A DNA stretch of 64,000 nucleotides, taken from the NCBI RefSeq assembly GCF_900168165.1, contig NZ_FUYV01000001.1:124001-188000 (forward strand). Direction: 5' to 3'. Positions 7,447 to 15,612 of this stretch are shown here, piece by piece. A program made the translations under genes and the position numbers. The notes below the pieces were generated by a model that saw only the letters and a list, made by a program, of their open reading frames with translations, was not told the origin of the DNA and searched no databases. Origin of the DNA: Alkalitalea saponilacus (GTDB lineage Bacteria; Bacteroidota; Bacteroidia; Bacteroidales; Marinilabiliaceae). The first letter of the stretch is position 1. Each line of letters begins with the position of its first letter.

Positions 7447-7492
7447 GGCGAGGTTTTCAACTTCGTCGAATTTCATCCGGTAGTTTGCTGCT
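7447..7492. repeat. Intergenic palindrome-rich repeat, family member 2
   Basis: A diverged copy of the element at 6345-6480: GGCGAGGTTTTCAACTTCGT then CATCCGGTAGTTTGCTGC. It lies immediately before the 250-bp direct repeat. Confidence 0.4.
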
Positions 7493-7508
7493 CGTTTCTG
7501 CCGCTTGT

Positions 7509-7758
7509 TTTACCAATACAGCCGAGCGGTCGAGCTGCAAAATATGTTATGTTTTAGTTATTATAGGCTTGAAACTATGGAGAAAACAGTGAGGAAGCAA
7601 CAAACTTTGCTGAACAGAGAAAACTACGGAGAGTGAAGGGCTTAAATGAACTTATATGCATTAAATTGAGTCGTTCCTACAGAAATCAAAAACTCTTTAA
7701 GTTTGCATTTTAACCGGATTAAAATCCGGCTTTATAAAATTAGACGTTCCTACTGAAC
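7509..7758. repeat. 250-bp direct repeat, left copy
   Basis: Begins TTTACCAATACAGCCGAGCG and matches 8685-8934 without gaps. I count four mismatches (about 98% identity). It contains an internal palindrome CCGGATTAAAATCCGG. The two copies, 1176 bp apart, bracket an RHS-derived fragment and the second RelE-type toxin/antitoxin pair. Confidence 0.95.
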
Positions 7759-7828
7759 TCCAAAAACTTCACTATATTTACTATGCCATTTCCGAAACGT
7801 CGGAATGCAAAATGGCCTGGCTGCCATC
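7757..7828 (+). repeat. RHS-derived 72-bp repeat, copy B
   Basis: A second copy of 4541-4612. In the RHS frame it encodes NGLAAI, then diverges and stops. It shares the AAAA run that breaks the frame in copy A. Downstream an open frame ends with YETNTKKYKSCCTDGVVINL before a stop near 7921. Confidence 0.75.
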
Positions 7829-7926
7829 TCTTTCATTTAAGAAAGAGGGATATGAAACAAATACTAAGAAGTACAAATCTTGTTGTACAGATGGGGTAGT
7901 AATTAACTTAAAGAAGAAATAAGAAT

Positions 7927-7953
7927 AAAAGCCCGACAAGTTTGGGCTTTTTT
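7927..7953 (+). terminator. Rho-independent terminator
   Basis: AAAAGCCC, a 9-base loop, then GGGCTTTTTT. It sits at the 3' ends of two converging reading directions (a plus-strand remnant and the minus-strand toxin ending at 7952) and could serve both. Confidence 0.7.
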
Positions 7954-8287
7954 ACTTTATAAGCCCCGCTTTTTTAAGTAGTTCCATAATTTGTTCTTTT
8001 GTGATATTTTCGAGTTGACTCTTGTCGTAAATGTAAACCAGATAAACCTCGTTGTCTTCGGTTACAAGATAGTTGATAACCCTTGCTCCACCGGATTTGC
8101 CTTTACCTTTTGAGGTAATTGCCATACGTATTTTATGAATGCCGTGACCAAGGTTTAAACCGGAATCCGGTTGTTTCTTCAGGATTTTGGTAAGTCCCTG
8201 TAAATCGGCTTTTAAAGAAGTATGTTTTTTAGCAAGCTTCTTGAAAAACTTTTTAAAATCGGGGGTTGGGTATACGCTATAACTCAT
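7952..8287 (-). CDS. RelE/ParE-family type II toxin (pair 2)
   Basis: A 111-residue basic protein, paralogous to the toxin at 3592-3918. It has the same two-helix start (FKKFFKKLAKKHTSLKADLQ), HGIHKIRMAITSKGKGKSGG, ARVINYL and VYLVYIYDKSQLENIT. The start overlaps the antitoxin end by 11 bp, as in pair 1. The pair is enclosed by 250-bp direct repeats, so it could be lost or duplicated by recombination. The reading frame is complete. Endoribonuclease activity is a family expectation, not shown. Confidence 0.85.
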   Translation of the reverse strand: MSYSVYPTPDFKKFFKKLAKKHTSLKADLQGLTKILKKQPDSGLNLGHGIHKIRMAITSKGKGKSGGARVINYLVTEDNEVYLVYIYDKSQLENITKEQIMELLKKAGLIK

Positions 8288-8528
8288 TTAAGAAATCTTC
8301 AGCCGATTGTTTTTCAATTTTACCTTCCTGCATCAATTTTACCTGGTTCAGGCTGCCTTGAAGTTCGCTCAGTGCTTTTTTATCAACTTCCGGCACTTCC
8401 ACGTAATCCAGTGTTTTAATGAATTTTAAAAAGGTATCGAATTTATTATCTTTTATATTTAAAGTAAGTTGTTTCATCAGAAAAGTATTTAATGTTTGAT
8501 TCATTGCTTGTATGTCGGCAATTATCAT
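8277..8528 (-). CDS. Antitoxin of RelE-type pair 2
   Basis: An 83-residue protein. The likely functional core starts at one of three Met codons (8528, 8504, 8477); the longest is given because a promoter lies just upstream of it. The N-terminal part MKQLTLNIKDNKFDTFLKFI is a ribbon-helix-helix-like or scaffold segment. The C-terminal part ends NQVKLMQEGKIEKQSAEDFL plus NEL, matching the tail of antitoxin 1. The N-terminal DNA-binding halves of the two antitoxins differ, which suggests the toxin-binding tail has been kept while the operator specificity changed. Confidence 0.75.
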   Translation of the reverse strand: MIIADIQAMNQTLNTFLMKQLTLNIKDNKFDTFLKFIKTLDYVEVPEVDKKALSELQGSLNQVKLMQEGKIEKQSAEDFLNEL

Positions 8529-8556
8529 GTTCTGAATCTGATAATTAACCTTACAT

Positions 8557-8588
8557 CAAAAATAGTAAAGAATTTATTTATCATCAAG
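8557..8588 (-). promoter_or_regulatory. Promoter of toxin/antitoxin pair 2
   Basis: On the minus strand: CTTG, 20 bp, TATTTTTG, close to the Bacteroidetes TTTG-N19-TAnnTTTG consensus. Placed about 30 bp before the antitoxin ATG at 8528. Confidence 0.5.
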
Positions 8589-8684
8589 CTATTTACCACG
8601 TTTAAGCCAGTTTTTTTACGATCAAAGTTTTCCCTTTGATGAGAAACGCAGTTCGATGTGGTATATATTAAAACATGCTGGATG

Positions 8685-8934
8685 TTTACCAATACAGCCG
8701 AGCGGTCGAGCTGCAAAATATGTTATGTTTTAGTTATTATAGCCTTGAAACTATGGAGACAACAGTGAGGAAGCAACAAACTTTGCTGAACAGAGAAAAC
8801 TACGGAGAGTGAAGGGCTTAAATGAACTTATATGCATTAAATTGAGTCGTTCCTACAGAAATCAAAAACTCTTTAAGTTTGCATTTTAACCGGATTAAAA
8901 TCCGGCTTTATAAAATTAAACGTTCCTACGGAAC
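8685..8934. repeat. 250-bp direct repeat, right copy
   Basis: A second copy of 7509-7758 at a constant offset of 1176 bp. It ends just before the membrane-protein gene. Confidence 0.95.
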
Positions 8935-9094
8935 ATAAGAAAATTGCATTATATAGTGTTTTTAAGAGCCGTATGCTCGCATCTGTTTTCTAAGAATGGA
9001 TTTTAATCCATCTTTGTGCAGAATGATAATCCGGACTTTTTGTATATTTGAGATGCTCATTTCGGGCAGATTCTCAAAATGTAAATATATAAAT

Positions 9095-10648
9095 ATGTCA
9101 TCAAATTACTTAAGCCGATCCCATTATGGATATTTTTCCACCATTGTCTGCTTCCTTTTTTTCGTTTTATATTTAATATTCCCCGTTTACAGCAGCACAT
9201 TGGATGCATATAGCTATGCGACCCAAATAAAAGAAGGACGTGATTTATTTCTGCATCATCATCTGCTTTATAACCTGATTGGTTGGTATTGGGTAAAGTT
9301 AGCATCCTTGCTTGGCATCGGTGATGTGCTTTCTGCATTAATAATAATGAATGCTGTATGTGCTTTCCTGTCTCTCTATATTTTGGATATTTTCCTAAAA
9401 CAATCAAATGTCAATTTGATTAATCGAATTGCCTGGTTGATTTTTGTAGGTGCTTCCTGGGGTGTTATGCGTTTTGCAACAGAAAATGAGACATACCTGA
9501 TGCCAATTGTTGCTTCCATGGCTGCCAGTCTGGCTCTGAATACCTACCTGAAAACAGGACAGGTCAAAATGGTTTGGGTTGCCGGTTTTCTGGCGGCTTT
9601 TGCCGCATTAATTCACCAAATTCACTTCTTTTGGTGGCTTGGTTTGTTTGGTGGCTTGTTCTACTACAAGCGATTAAACCGGATTTTGTTATATTATTTT
9701 ATTCCGGCTTTGATGGTTCCCATGGTTTATGCTCTGGTAATGGTTTGGGAGTATGATATAAGTCTAACAATTAATTCTTTCTTTGAGTTTATTTTACATG
9801 ATTATTATAACTATTCACGGGTTAACACAGAAATGGGGTGGATTAATTTTATTCTGACACCCATAAGTTTTATAAGGACTTTTGTTCAGGTGCACGGATA
9901 TATTCCAAATTTATTGACGTTGAGTTCAATGTATTTGTTTGGAATGGTAGTAGGGCTAACTGTTTTAATTATTGGCTTTTTTTATGCTTTAAAGAGCTTT
10001 CGGTTTAAGTTCCGAGATTTGTTTGGCACAGTGGTTTTGACTCATTTATTTGTTTTTACACTTCATCTGACTTTTGCTTTCATTTCTCATGGTAATGCTG
10101 AGTTTATGGTAATGCTGCCGTTTCTGCTAGCAATGATATTTGGCCCAATTGCTGTAAATAATAGGTTTGATATTTTAAAAATTGGTTTTGGGGTGTTAAT
10201 CTGGAACCTTACCGTTGGGATAGTTCCTTTGAATAAATATTTTAAGGAAAGTGAATTCATGGTGAGCAATCATATTATATCAAACATAGATAATGATAAT
10301 CCGCCTCTGTATTTAGTTGTTGACCATTGGTTAATTATTGGCAGAGTGGCATATTCCACAGGCGAACATGTTGAAAACATCATAAACGGAATGCAAATGG
10401 ATGAGAGTGATTTAGCCTTAGATGATATTATAGTTAATGCTTTAATAGAAGGCCGTGAGGTTTATACCGATTGTTTAAATCGACCTTCAATTTACTCACG
10501 CAGAGCTTTCGTATATGGCCTGGATGATTCCCCGTATGAACAGTTTTTGCATGAAAGAGTCGATTCAATCTCTACTCTTTATGGGAAATATTATTTAACT
10601 AAGTTGACATTGCCTACTTCTTTTAAGTCTGGAAGTCTATCTAAGTAG
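9095..10648 (+). CDS. Multi-pass membrane protein, possibly GT-C-like glycosyltransferase fold
   Basis: A 517-residue protein from ATG 9095; the frame extends back to 8996, but that part overlaps palindromic DNA and is poorly hydrophobic. It has about ten hydrophobic segments. The first periplasmic loop reads STLDAYSYATQIKEGRDLFL, with an Asp shortly after TM1, and is followed by HHLLYNLIGWYWVK. This arrangement (TM1, loop with acidic residue, many TMs) recalls the GT-C or ArnT/PMT superfamily using lipid-linked sugars. No exact family motif is visible, so the transferase role is tentative. Confidence 0.65.
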   Translation: MSSNYLSRSHYGYFSTIVCFLFFVLYLIFPVYSSTLDAYSYATQIKEGRDLFLHHHLLYNLIGWYWVKLASLLGIGDVLSALIIMNAVCAFLSLYILDIFLKQSNVNLINRIAWLIFVGASWGVMRFATENETYLMPIVASMAASLALNTYLKTGQVKMVWVAGFLAAFAALIHQIHFFWWLGLFGGLFYYKRLNRILLYYFIPALMVPMVYALVMVWEYDISLTINSFFEFILHDYYNYSRVNTEMGWINFILTPISFIRTFVQVHGYIPNLLTLSSMYLFGMVVGLTVLIIGFFYALKSFRFKFRDLFGTVVLTHLFVFTLHLTFAFISHGNAEFMVMLPFLLAMIFGPIAVNNRFDILKIGFGVLIWNLTVGIVPLNKYFKESEFMVSNHIISNIDNDNPPLYLVVDHWLIIGRVAYSTGEHVENIINGMQMDESDLALDDIIVNALIEGREVYTDCLNRPSIYSRRAFVYGLDDSPYEQFLHERVDSISTLYGKYYLTKLTLPTSFKSGSLSK

Positions 10649-10728
10649 TAACAATATTTCTTCGAAACGGGGTGATTAATAGATGTGCATTTTCGACCTA
10701 TTTATACGCTCCATTGGCAGGAAAAAAG

Positions 10729-10766
10729 GAATCTCTGCACTTATTAAAGGGCAGAGATTCATTTAA
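10729..10766. terminator. Terminator hairpin between converging genes
   Basis: GAATCTCTGC, 12-base loop, GCAGAGATTC: a 10-bp perfect stem between the membrane-protein gene and the minus-strand gene ending at 10787. The T-tract is weak on both sides. Confidence 0.6.
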
Positions 10767-10786
10767 ACCAAATTCTTTTTTGATGC

Positions 10787-11233
10787 TTATTTAAACAGAT
10801 ACAGTGTTCTGGTTTGAGCATCCGGCACACCTATAATATTGTTAATATAGTCGTTACTCTCGGTATAACTTCCTCTCCGGATAAGACCTTCACCTTTTGG
10901 CATACAAGCATCCCAGGAGCCGGAAGCAACACAGTCGCTCCAGTTGGTAATTTTAACAATGGTATGCTGTCCAACAATAATGAGAGCATTGGCATAATCC
11001 ATTCCTTTTGTAAAGGCCTCCGAAATATTCTCCTTCGTTAATTCAATGGTTGTTTCAGCCTGCTGTGCTGCCAGTTGACTGATGACAGGGACTGTTGTGT
11101 TTTCAGTAATAGATGCTTCGCTTAAATCAAGCACCCCATCGAGAAGCGCAGTTAGCTTTTCTGCATCATTTTGGGCGCTCATGTTAGTAATAGCAAAAAC
11201 TACAACCACCAGTAAAGAAATCATTTTTTTCAT
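10787..11233 (-). CDS. Exported protein of unknown function
   Basis: A 148-residue protein from ATG 11233, chosen because it gives a standard signal peptide (MKKMISLLVVVVFAITNMSA); the frame itself is open to 11335. The mature part is mostly helical: KLTALLDGVLDLSEASITEN, then a stretch rich in Gln/Glu/Thr, and a C-terminal section with two Cys in WSDCVASGSWDACMPKG that could form a disulphide. It is followed upstream by another exported unknown (11337-12053) on the same strand, so the two may be co-transcribed. No family recognised. Confidence 0.65.
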   Translation of the reverse strand: MKKMISLLVVVVFAITNMSAQNDAEKLTALLDGVLDLSEASITENTTVPVISQLAAQQAETTIELTKENISEAFTKGMDYANALIIVGQHTIVKITNWSDCVASGSWDACMPKGEGLIRRGSYTESNDYINNIIGVPDAQTRTLYLFK

Positions 11234-11336
11234 GGTTAAGATATTTAATTGTTTACAATTCATAAAAGTAACATAATATTTAAAATATATGATGATTATA
11301 AACTCTAGAGTGATAAACCTCTCCGGGATATTCATG

Positions 11337-12053
11337 CTACATAGAAATTATAATCATTGTTTTATAGGCTTTCTCTGATATTTCGTCCAAACACTTAATC
11401 CACATTTTAACAGCCTCCTCATTTGATCTGATCTCCATCCCTCTTGACATGTCATCCTTCATCTTTTGAGCCAATTCCAAACCTTCAGCAACACGTCCGG
11501 ATGACATTAATGCCTCAATCTGTCTCATTATTTCGTCCTGATTAACCGGTTCAGTCCATCCCAAACCTGTTTTTTTCTCGTATTTCCTGAATATGATTCG
11601 ATCTTCAGGTGTTAAAACACCCTTATCATCCGGTTTGTATGCATAGTAACAGTTTTTCAAAAAGCTGTATTCCTCTTTAATTTCCATCAACTGATCATTC
11701 GTGATTATTCCTTGCACTTCAAAACCTTTTAGCCTGTTAAATATGTCACCTGTAACAGTTGATCTGCCTCTGCCGGAAGAAATTGAGACACCTAAATCGT
11801 CAGGGAGGCTTCTTTTATACATAAAGAATGCAAAATTACCAGACGAAGCATCACCGTCTTCGGTTCGTGGAGATCCAGCCTCTTTTGAGTAAAAAGATTT
11901 AACTGTTTCGTAAGAGTCTTTTGAGAGTAAAGTGTTTTCCTGTTCGGGATACATCAAAACAGCGTCCGGGTATGGGGTTGGCTGTTTTTGACTGCTCGCG
12001 ACTGTGGCGATCGACATAATTAGAACGATCAGACTGAGGATTCGGATTAGCAT
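11337..12053 (-). CDS. Exported protein of unknown function
   Basis: A 238-residue protein from ATG 12053, which starts a good signal peptide (MLIRILSLIVLIMSIATVAS); a longer start at 12089 would add 12 residues and weaken the signal. The mature protein is soluble, charged and helical towards the C-terminus (EIMRQIEALMSSGRVAEGLE, KMKDDMSRGMEIRSNEEAVK). The only visible landmark is an EDRIIFRKYEKKTGLGW segment. It lies 103 bp upstream of the start of 10787-11233 on the same strand. Not recognised; probably a phylum-restricted periplasmic protein. Confidence 0.65.
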   Translation of the reverse strand: MLIRILSLIVLIMSIATVASSQKQPTPYPDAVLMYPEQENTLLSKDSYETVKSFYSKEAGSPRTEDGDASSGNFAFFMYKRSLPDDLGVSISSGRGRSTVTGDIFNRLKGFEVQGIITNDQLMEIKEEYSFLKNCYYAYKPDDKGVLTPEDRIIFRKYEKKTGLGWTEPVNQDEIMRQIEALMSSGRVAEGLELAQKMKDDMSRGMEIRSNEEAVKMWIKCLDEISEKAYKTMIIISM

Positions 12054-12222
12054 AATTTTGTTTTTTAGGTTTAATAGCAATGACCTCATTACAATTTACG
12101 ACCAAATGACTCATAAGGCAAAATTATTATTGCTACTAAAAAACAGCCTTTAATATCCTCGTTTATCTGGTATATGTTCAGTCCCCAAGTGTTTTATCGA
12201 ATTAAACAATTACCACTTGAGC

Positions 12223-12246
12223 AAAACCAGGACTCCTCCTGGTTTT
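12223..12246 (-). terminator. Terminator-like hairpin
   Basis: AAAACCAGGA-CTCC-TCCTGGTTTT, a 10-bp perfect stem 40 bp downstream of the barrel gene on the minus strand. Only four terminal Ts, so it is a modest terminator. Confidence 0.5.
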
Positions 12247-12286
12247 ATCTAACCTCTGACTACATAGAAATGACTAATCGGTCACG

Positions 12287-12904
12287 CTATAATTTAATGG
12301 CAATAAAAAGCTGACCATAAGAATGCTTGCTATCCCCTAATAGAGATCGACTAACATTGCTGTCTGCCAACTCCTGCAGGCCAATATTGTAGCGTGCTCC
12401 TGCCTCAATATTTCCAAAATTCAGCGCGAATCCTGCCGCCAATCCATAATCCATCGTTTTAAAATGGTCTCTATCTAGACTCTCTTCGCCTTCAATGGCT
12501 CCCGAATATTTTATATTACTGTTCAGCATAAATCCAATATACGGTCCGGCATGAATTTCCAAAATTTCAATTGGTTTCAGTACCGCCAGAATGGGAATGT
12601 CAATGTAGTTGATGTTGAAGTTTACTGTTTGATTGACGAACCCATCGTACCTGCCTTCTGTCCCTTTTGTGGTAAACAAAAACTCAGGTTGGAGTCCAAT
12701 CGTTTCACCAAGCAGAATCTGACTAAAGAAACCAAGGTGAAGACCAACCCGTGAATTTTCATCGTTGAGTTCATCGCGGTCGATGTAAAGATTGCTTAGA
12801 GTAAAACCTCCTTTAATTCCGGTATTTACTTCCTGTGCCTGAACAAAAGAAGGGGATACTAACATAGTAATAATGGCGAGTAATATAATTCCTGCGTTTT
12901 TCAT
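12287..12904 (-). CDS. Outer-membrane beta-barrel protein (PorT-like family)
   Basis: A 205-residue protein with a signal peptide (residues 1-23, ending FVQAQ). It then has alternating amphipathic strands: GIKGGFTLSNLYIDRD, VGLHLGFFSQILLGETIGLQ, HAGPYIGFMLNSNIKY, YGLAAGFALNFGNIEAGARY, and a C-terminal YGQLFIAIKL ending in a hydrophobic strand. This is the layout of the small eight-stranded outer-membrane barrels common in Bacteroidetes. Function beyond membrane insertion is unknown. It appears to be a single gene. Confidence 0.8.
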   Translation of the reverse strand: MKNAGIILLAIITMLVSPSFVQAQEVNTGIKGGFTLSNLYIDRDELNDENSRVGLHLGFFSQILLGETIGLQPEFLFTTKGTEGRYDGFVNQTVNFNINYIDIPILAVLKPIEILEIHAGPYIGFMLNSNIKYSGAIEGEESLDRDHFKTMDYGLAAGFALNFGNIEAGARYNIGLQELADSNVSRSLLGDSKHSYGQLFIAIKL

Positions 12905-13065
12905 GACGTAAATGTTTTAAGTTAAACATTAAAGAATTACTGATTAGGTAAGAAAACAGCGTGCCAAAAAGTAGAATAGAAATTTCCACATAGATGCTAC
13001 AGCTCTTTATATGTGGTAGTAAATGTGATTAATCCTATGGAAAGACCTTTTTTTAGACTAAGTTA

Positions 13066-13091
13066 AAATTGTGGAGGATCCTCCACAATTT
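13066..13091. repeat. Perfect 26-bp palindrome
   Basis: The left half AAATTGTGGAGGA is exactly mirrored with no loop. No T-tract follows, so it does not look like a terminator. It lies 120 bp upstream of the rplU promoter in a gene-free stretch. Confidence 0.8.
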
Positions 13092-13211
13092 CTTGCCGAT
13101 TCCCCAATATTGAAACATTATTCCGGATGCGAGGAATTCTTTAATTTTATCCTCCAACAAAAGGAATCATATAAAAGCATTTGATTTTTATAAAATATCT
13201 CTGATAATTTG

Positions 13212-13242
13212 TTTGTTAACACAATAAATTTGTCTAATTTTG
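13212..13242 (+). promoter_or_regulatory. Promoter of rplU-rpmA
   Basis: TTTG at 13212-13215, exactly 19 bp, then TAATTTTG at 13235-13242: a perfect match to the Bacteroidetes sigma-ABfr consensus. It leaves an untranslated leader of about 80 bases before rplU. Confidence 0.75.
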
Positions 13243-13329
13243 CAGTCCGAATCAATTTCGCGGGGTTAGAAGAGGCAATCAGTGAGTGAATTTGTCCACC
13301 TCCGGAAAGTAACAGAAAAATAATGAATG

Positions 13330-13644
13330 ATGTACGCAATTGTAACTATTGCAGGTCAGCAATTTAAAGTAGAAAAAGACCGAAAGGTATTTGTACACCG
13401 TTTGAGTGCTGATGAAGGTGCTTCGGTTGAGTTTGATGAAGTTCTTTTAGTTGAAGACGAAAGCGGCGTAAAAATTGGCGCCCCTGTTGTTGAAGGAGCA
13501 AAAGTAACTGCTAAAGTTCTTTCTCACCTTAAAGGCGATAAAGTTATCGTATTTAAGAAAAAGAGACGTAAAGGGTACAAGAAGAAAAACGGTCACCGTC
13601 AGTACCTGAGTCAAATTCAGATTGAAGACATCCAGATTGGTTAA
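13330..13644 (+). CDS. rplU: 50S ribosomal protein L21
   Basis: A 104-residue protein from MYAIVTIAGQQFKVEKDRKV; an extra Met at 13327 is possible. Family landmarks are the FDEVLLVED segment, IGAPVVEGAKVTAKVL, and the basic C-terminal KKKRRKGYKKKNGHRQYLSQ that contacts 23S rRNA. Length is normal. It forms the usual pair with rpmA 18 bp downstream and is driven by the strong promoter at 13212-13242. Confidence 0.97.
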   Translation: MYAIVTIAGQQFKVEKDRKVFVHRLSADEGASVEFDEVLLVEDESGVKIGAPVVEGAKVTAKVLSHLKGDKVIVFKKKRRKGYKKKNGHRQYLSQIQIEDIQIG

Positions 13645-13662
13645 TTAAAAAATTAATGTGAT

Positions 13663-13926
13663 ATGGCACATAAGAAAGGAGTAGGTAGTTCCAAGAACGG
13701 TCGCGAATCAGAAAGCAAGCGACTGGGTGTAAAAATCTTTGGCGGACAATTCGCCAAAGCCGGGAGCATCATCGTACGTCAGCGTGGTACCAAGCACCAC
13801 CCCGGCGATAACGTAGGAATTGGTAAGGACGATACTTTGTTTGCCCTTGTTGAGGGGAACGTAGTTTTCCGTAAAAGAAAAGACAATCGTTCTTTTGTAT
13901 CCGTTGAGCCTGTTGCTGCCGAATAA
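13663..13926 (+). CDS. rpmA: 50S ribosomal protein L27
   Basis: An 87-residue protein beginning [20 protein letters not shown], with the conserved [20 protein letters not shown] and the [20 protein letters not shown] block that lies near the peptidyl-transferase centre. The start is immediate, without the cleavable N-terminal extension found in some Firmicutes. It is second in the rplU-rpmA operon and is followed by a strong terminator. Confidence 0.98.
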   Translation: MAHKKGVGSSKNGRESESKRLGVKIFGGQFAKAGSIIVRQRGTKHHPGDNVGIGKDDTLFALVEGNVVFRKRKDNRSFVSVEPVAAE

Positions 13927-13950
13927 GTAACAACAGAAAAAACTTAAAAT

Positions 13951-13995
13951 GTCTCCTGTTTTTGTTACTTTCGTAACAGATACAGGAGATTTTTA
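13951..13995 (+). terminator. Terminator after rpmA
   Basis: TCTCCTGT pairs with ACAGGAGA, with an inner TGTTAC/GTAACA stem, followed by TTTTTATTTT. Confidence 0.85.
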
Positions 13996-14025
13996 TTTTG
14001 TCGCATCTTATACAGATATAACTTT

Positions 14026-15297
14026 ATGCTTACGCTGAAACAAATTCAGGACAACAAACAGGAAGTCATAGAGCGCTTAAAGATTAAAAACTTTGACGCC
14101 GTCAATATTGTTGATCAAATCATCGAACTTGACAACAAACGCAAGTCAACCCAGACTGAGGCCGACAACCTTCAGGCCGAAATGAACCGGTTGTCAAAAT
14201 CCATCGGACAACTTTTTAAAGAGGGAAAGGCGGAAGAGGCCAATCAGGCCAAAGAGACAACTGCCGGATTAAAAGAGCAGATTAAAAACCTGACAACTCA
14301 GCAAGATTCCATCGAAACAGAGTTGCAAAACCTGGTTGTGCAGTTGCCCAACCTTCCCCATCCATCTGTTCCGGCGGGAAAAAGCGCCGATGATAACATC
14401 AAAGTGCGCGAAGGTGGTCTCATACCTCAATTGACAGAAGCTCTGCCACATTGGGAGCTGGCAAAAAAGTTCAATCTGATTGATTTTGAACTGGGTGTAA
14501 AGCTTACCGGAGCCGGTTTTCCTGTTTACAAAGGTCATGGAGCACGTTTACAACGTGCACTCATAGCTTTTTTCCTGGATGAAGCCATTGCAGCAGGTTA
14601 CGAAGAGGTGATGCCTCCACTGATGGTGAATGAAGATTCAGGCTTCGGTACCGGTCAGCTTCCCGATAAGGAGGGACAGATGTACCATGTTACAGCCGAT
14701 AATTTATATCTCATTCCTACGGCAGAAGTTCCCGTGACCAATATTTACAGGGATGTAATTTTAGATGGCAATCAATTGCCGGTACGTAACTGTGCCTATT
14801 CAGCCTGTTTTCGTCGCGAAGCCGGTTCATACGGTAAGGATGTTCGCGGTTTGAACCGCTTACATCAGTTCGATAAGGTGGAGATTGTGCAGGTGGCTCA
14901 TCCCGAAAAATCATACGTTGTTTTAGATGAAATGGTGAACCACGTGCAGAGTCTGGTTGAAAAACTCGGCTTACCATGGCGCATCATGCGCCTGTGTGGT
15001 GGCGATATGAGTTTTGCATCGGCACTAACCTTCGACTTTGAAGTATATTCAGGTGCTCAGGAGCGATGGCTTGAAGTGAGTTCAGTCAGCAACTTTGAAA
15101 CTTTCCAGAGTAATCGTTTGAAACTCCGTTTTCGTGAGGAGGGTGAAAAAAAGACCCAATTGGCGCATACACTTAACGGCAGTGCCCTGGCTTTGCCAAG
15201 AATTTTAGCCGCCATACTGGAAAACAACCAATTTGAGGGAGGTATTAAAATTCCTGATGTTTTGGTGCCATATTGTGGATTTGATGTAATTGCTTAA
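14026..15297 (+). CDS. serS: Seryl-tRNA synthetase
   Basis: A 423-residue class II synthetase charging tRNA-Ser. Residues 1-110 form the long antiparallel coiled-coil arm (EADNLQAEMNRLSKSIGQLF, TAGLKEQIKNLTTQQDSIET) that grips the tRNA extra arm. The catalytic core has the TAEVPVTN block, motif 2 in FRREAGSYGKDVRGLNRLHQF, and motif 3 in LNGSALALPRILAAILEN. Length is standard. It is followed three bases later by a DUF4286 gene and then ruvC, so they are likely one transcript. Confidence 0.98.
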   Translation: MLTLKQIQDNKQEVIERLKIKNFDAVNIVDQIIELDNKRKSTQTEADNLQAEMNRLSKSIGQLFKEGKAEEANQAKETTAGLKEQIKNLTTQQDSIETELQNLVVQLPNLPHPSVPAGKSADDNIKVREGGLIPQLTEALPHWELAKKFNLIDFELGVKLTGAGFPVYKGHGARLQRALIAFFLDEAIAAGYEEVMPPLMVNEDSGFGTGQLPDKEGQMYHVTADNLYLIPTAEVPVTNIYRDVILDGNQLPVRNCAYSACFRREAGSYGKDVRGLNRLHQFDKVEIVQVAHPEKSYVVLDEMVNHVQSLVEKLGLPWRIMRLCGGDMSFASALTFDFEVYSGAQERWLEVSSVSNFETFQSNRLKLRFREEGEKKTQLAHTLNGSALALPRILAAILENNQFEGGIKIPDVLVPYCGFDVIA

Positions 15298-15300
15298 GGG

Positions 15301-15612
15301 ATGTCTGTACTGATTTTCAATACATCCTTTTATGTACCCGTCACATTTGCTGATGTTTGGGAGGAGTGGATTAAAACCCGATTATTACCAAATGTTGAGG
15401 CTTCGTTGCCTCAACTCGTTGTTGAGGTTTTCGAGGTGGTTTCACAAACAGGCGGCGAACATCTGATTTACTCAGTACAATGGCGATGTAACAACAGTGA
15501 AGAGATTGGCCAACTTGATGACCTGTTGGCACCTGAACTTCAATCGCTGGTGGCTCAATTTGGCGACAAAATTACGCATTTTAGTTCCGTTATGAAGAGA
15601 ACCATGGGATGA
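15301..15612 (+). CDS. DUF4286 family protein
   Basis: A 103-residue protein of the small DUF4286 family of Bacteroidetes. It is a ferredoxin-like alpha/beta protein with [20 protein letters not shown] at the start and [15 protein letters not shown] at the end. Biochemical role unknown. It starts 3 bp after serS and overlaps the ruvC start by 4 bp (ATGA), so it is translationally coupled to ruvC. Confidence 0.85.
   Translation: MSVLIFNTSFYVPVTFADVWEEWIKTRLLPNVEASLPQLVVEVFEVVSQTGGEHLIYSVQWRCNNSEEIGQLDDLLAPELQSLVAQFGDKITHFSSVMKRTMG

Noticed and set aside
8525-8716. A minus-strand frame upstream of antitoxin 2
   Set aside because: It covers the antitoxin promoter and the edge of the 250-bp repeat and is probably chance.
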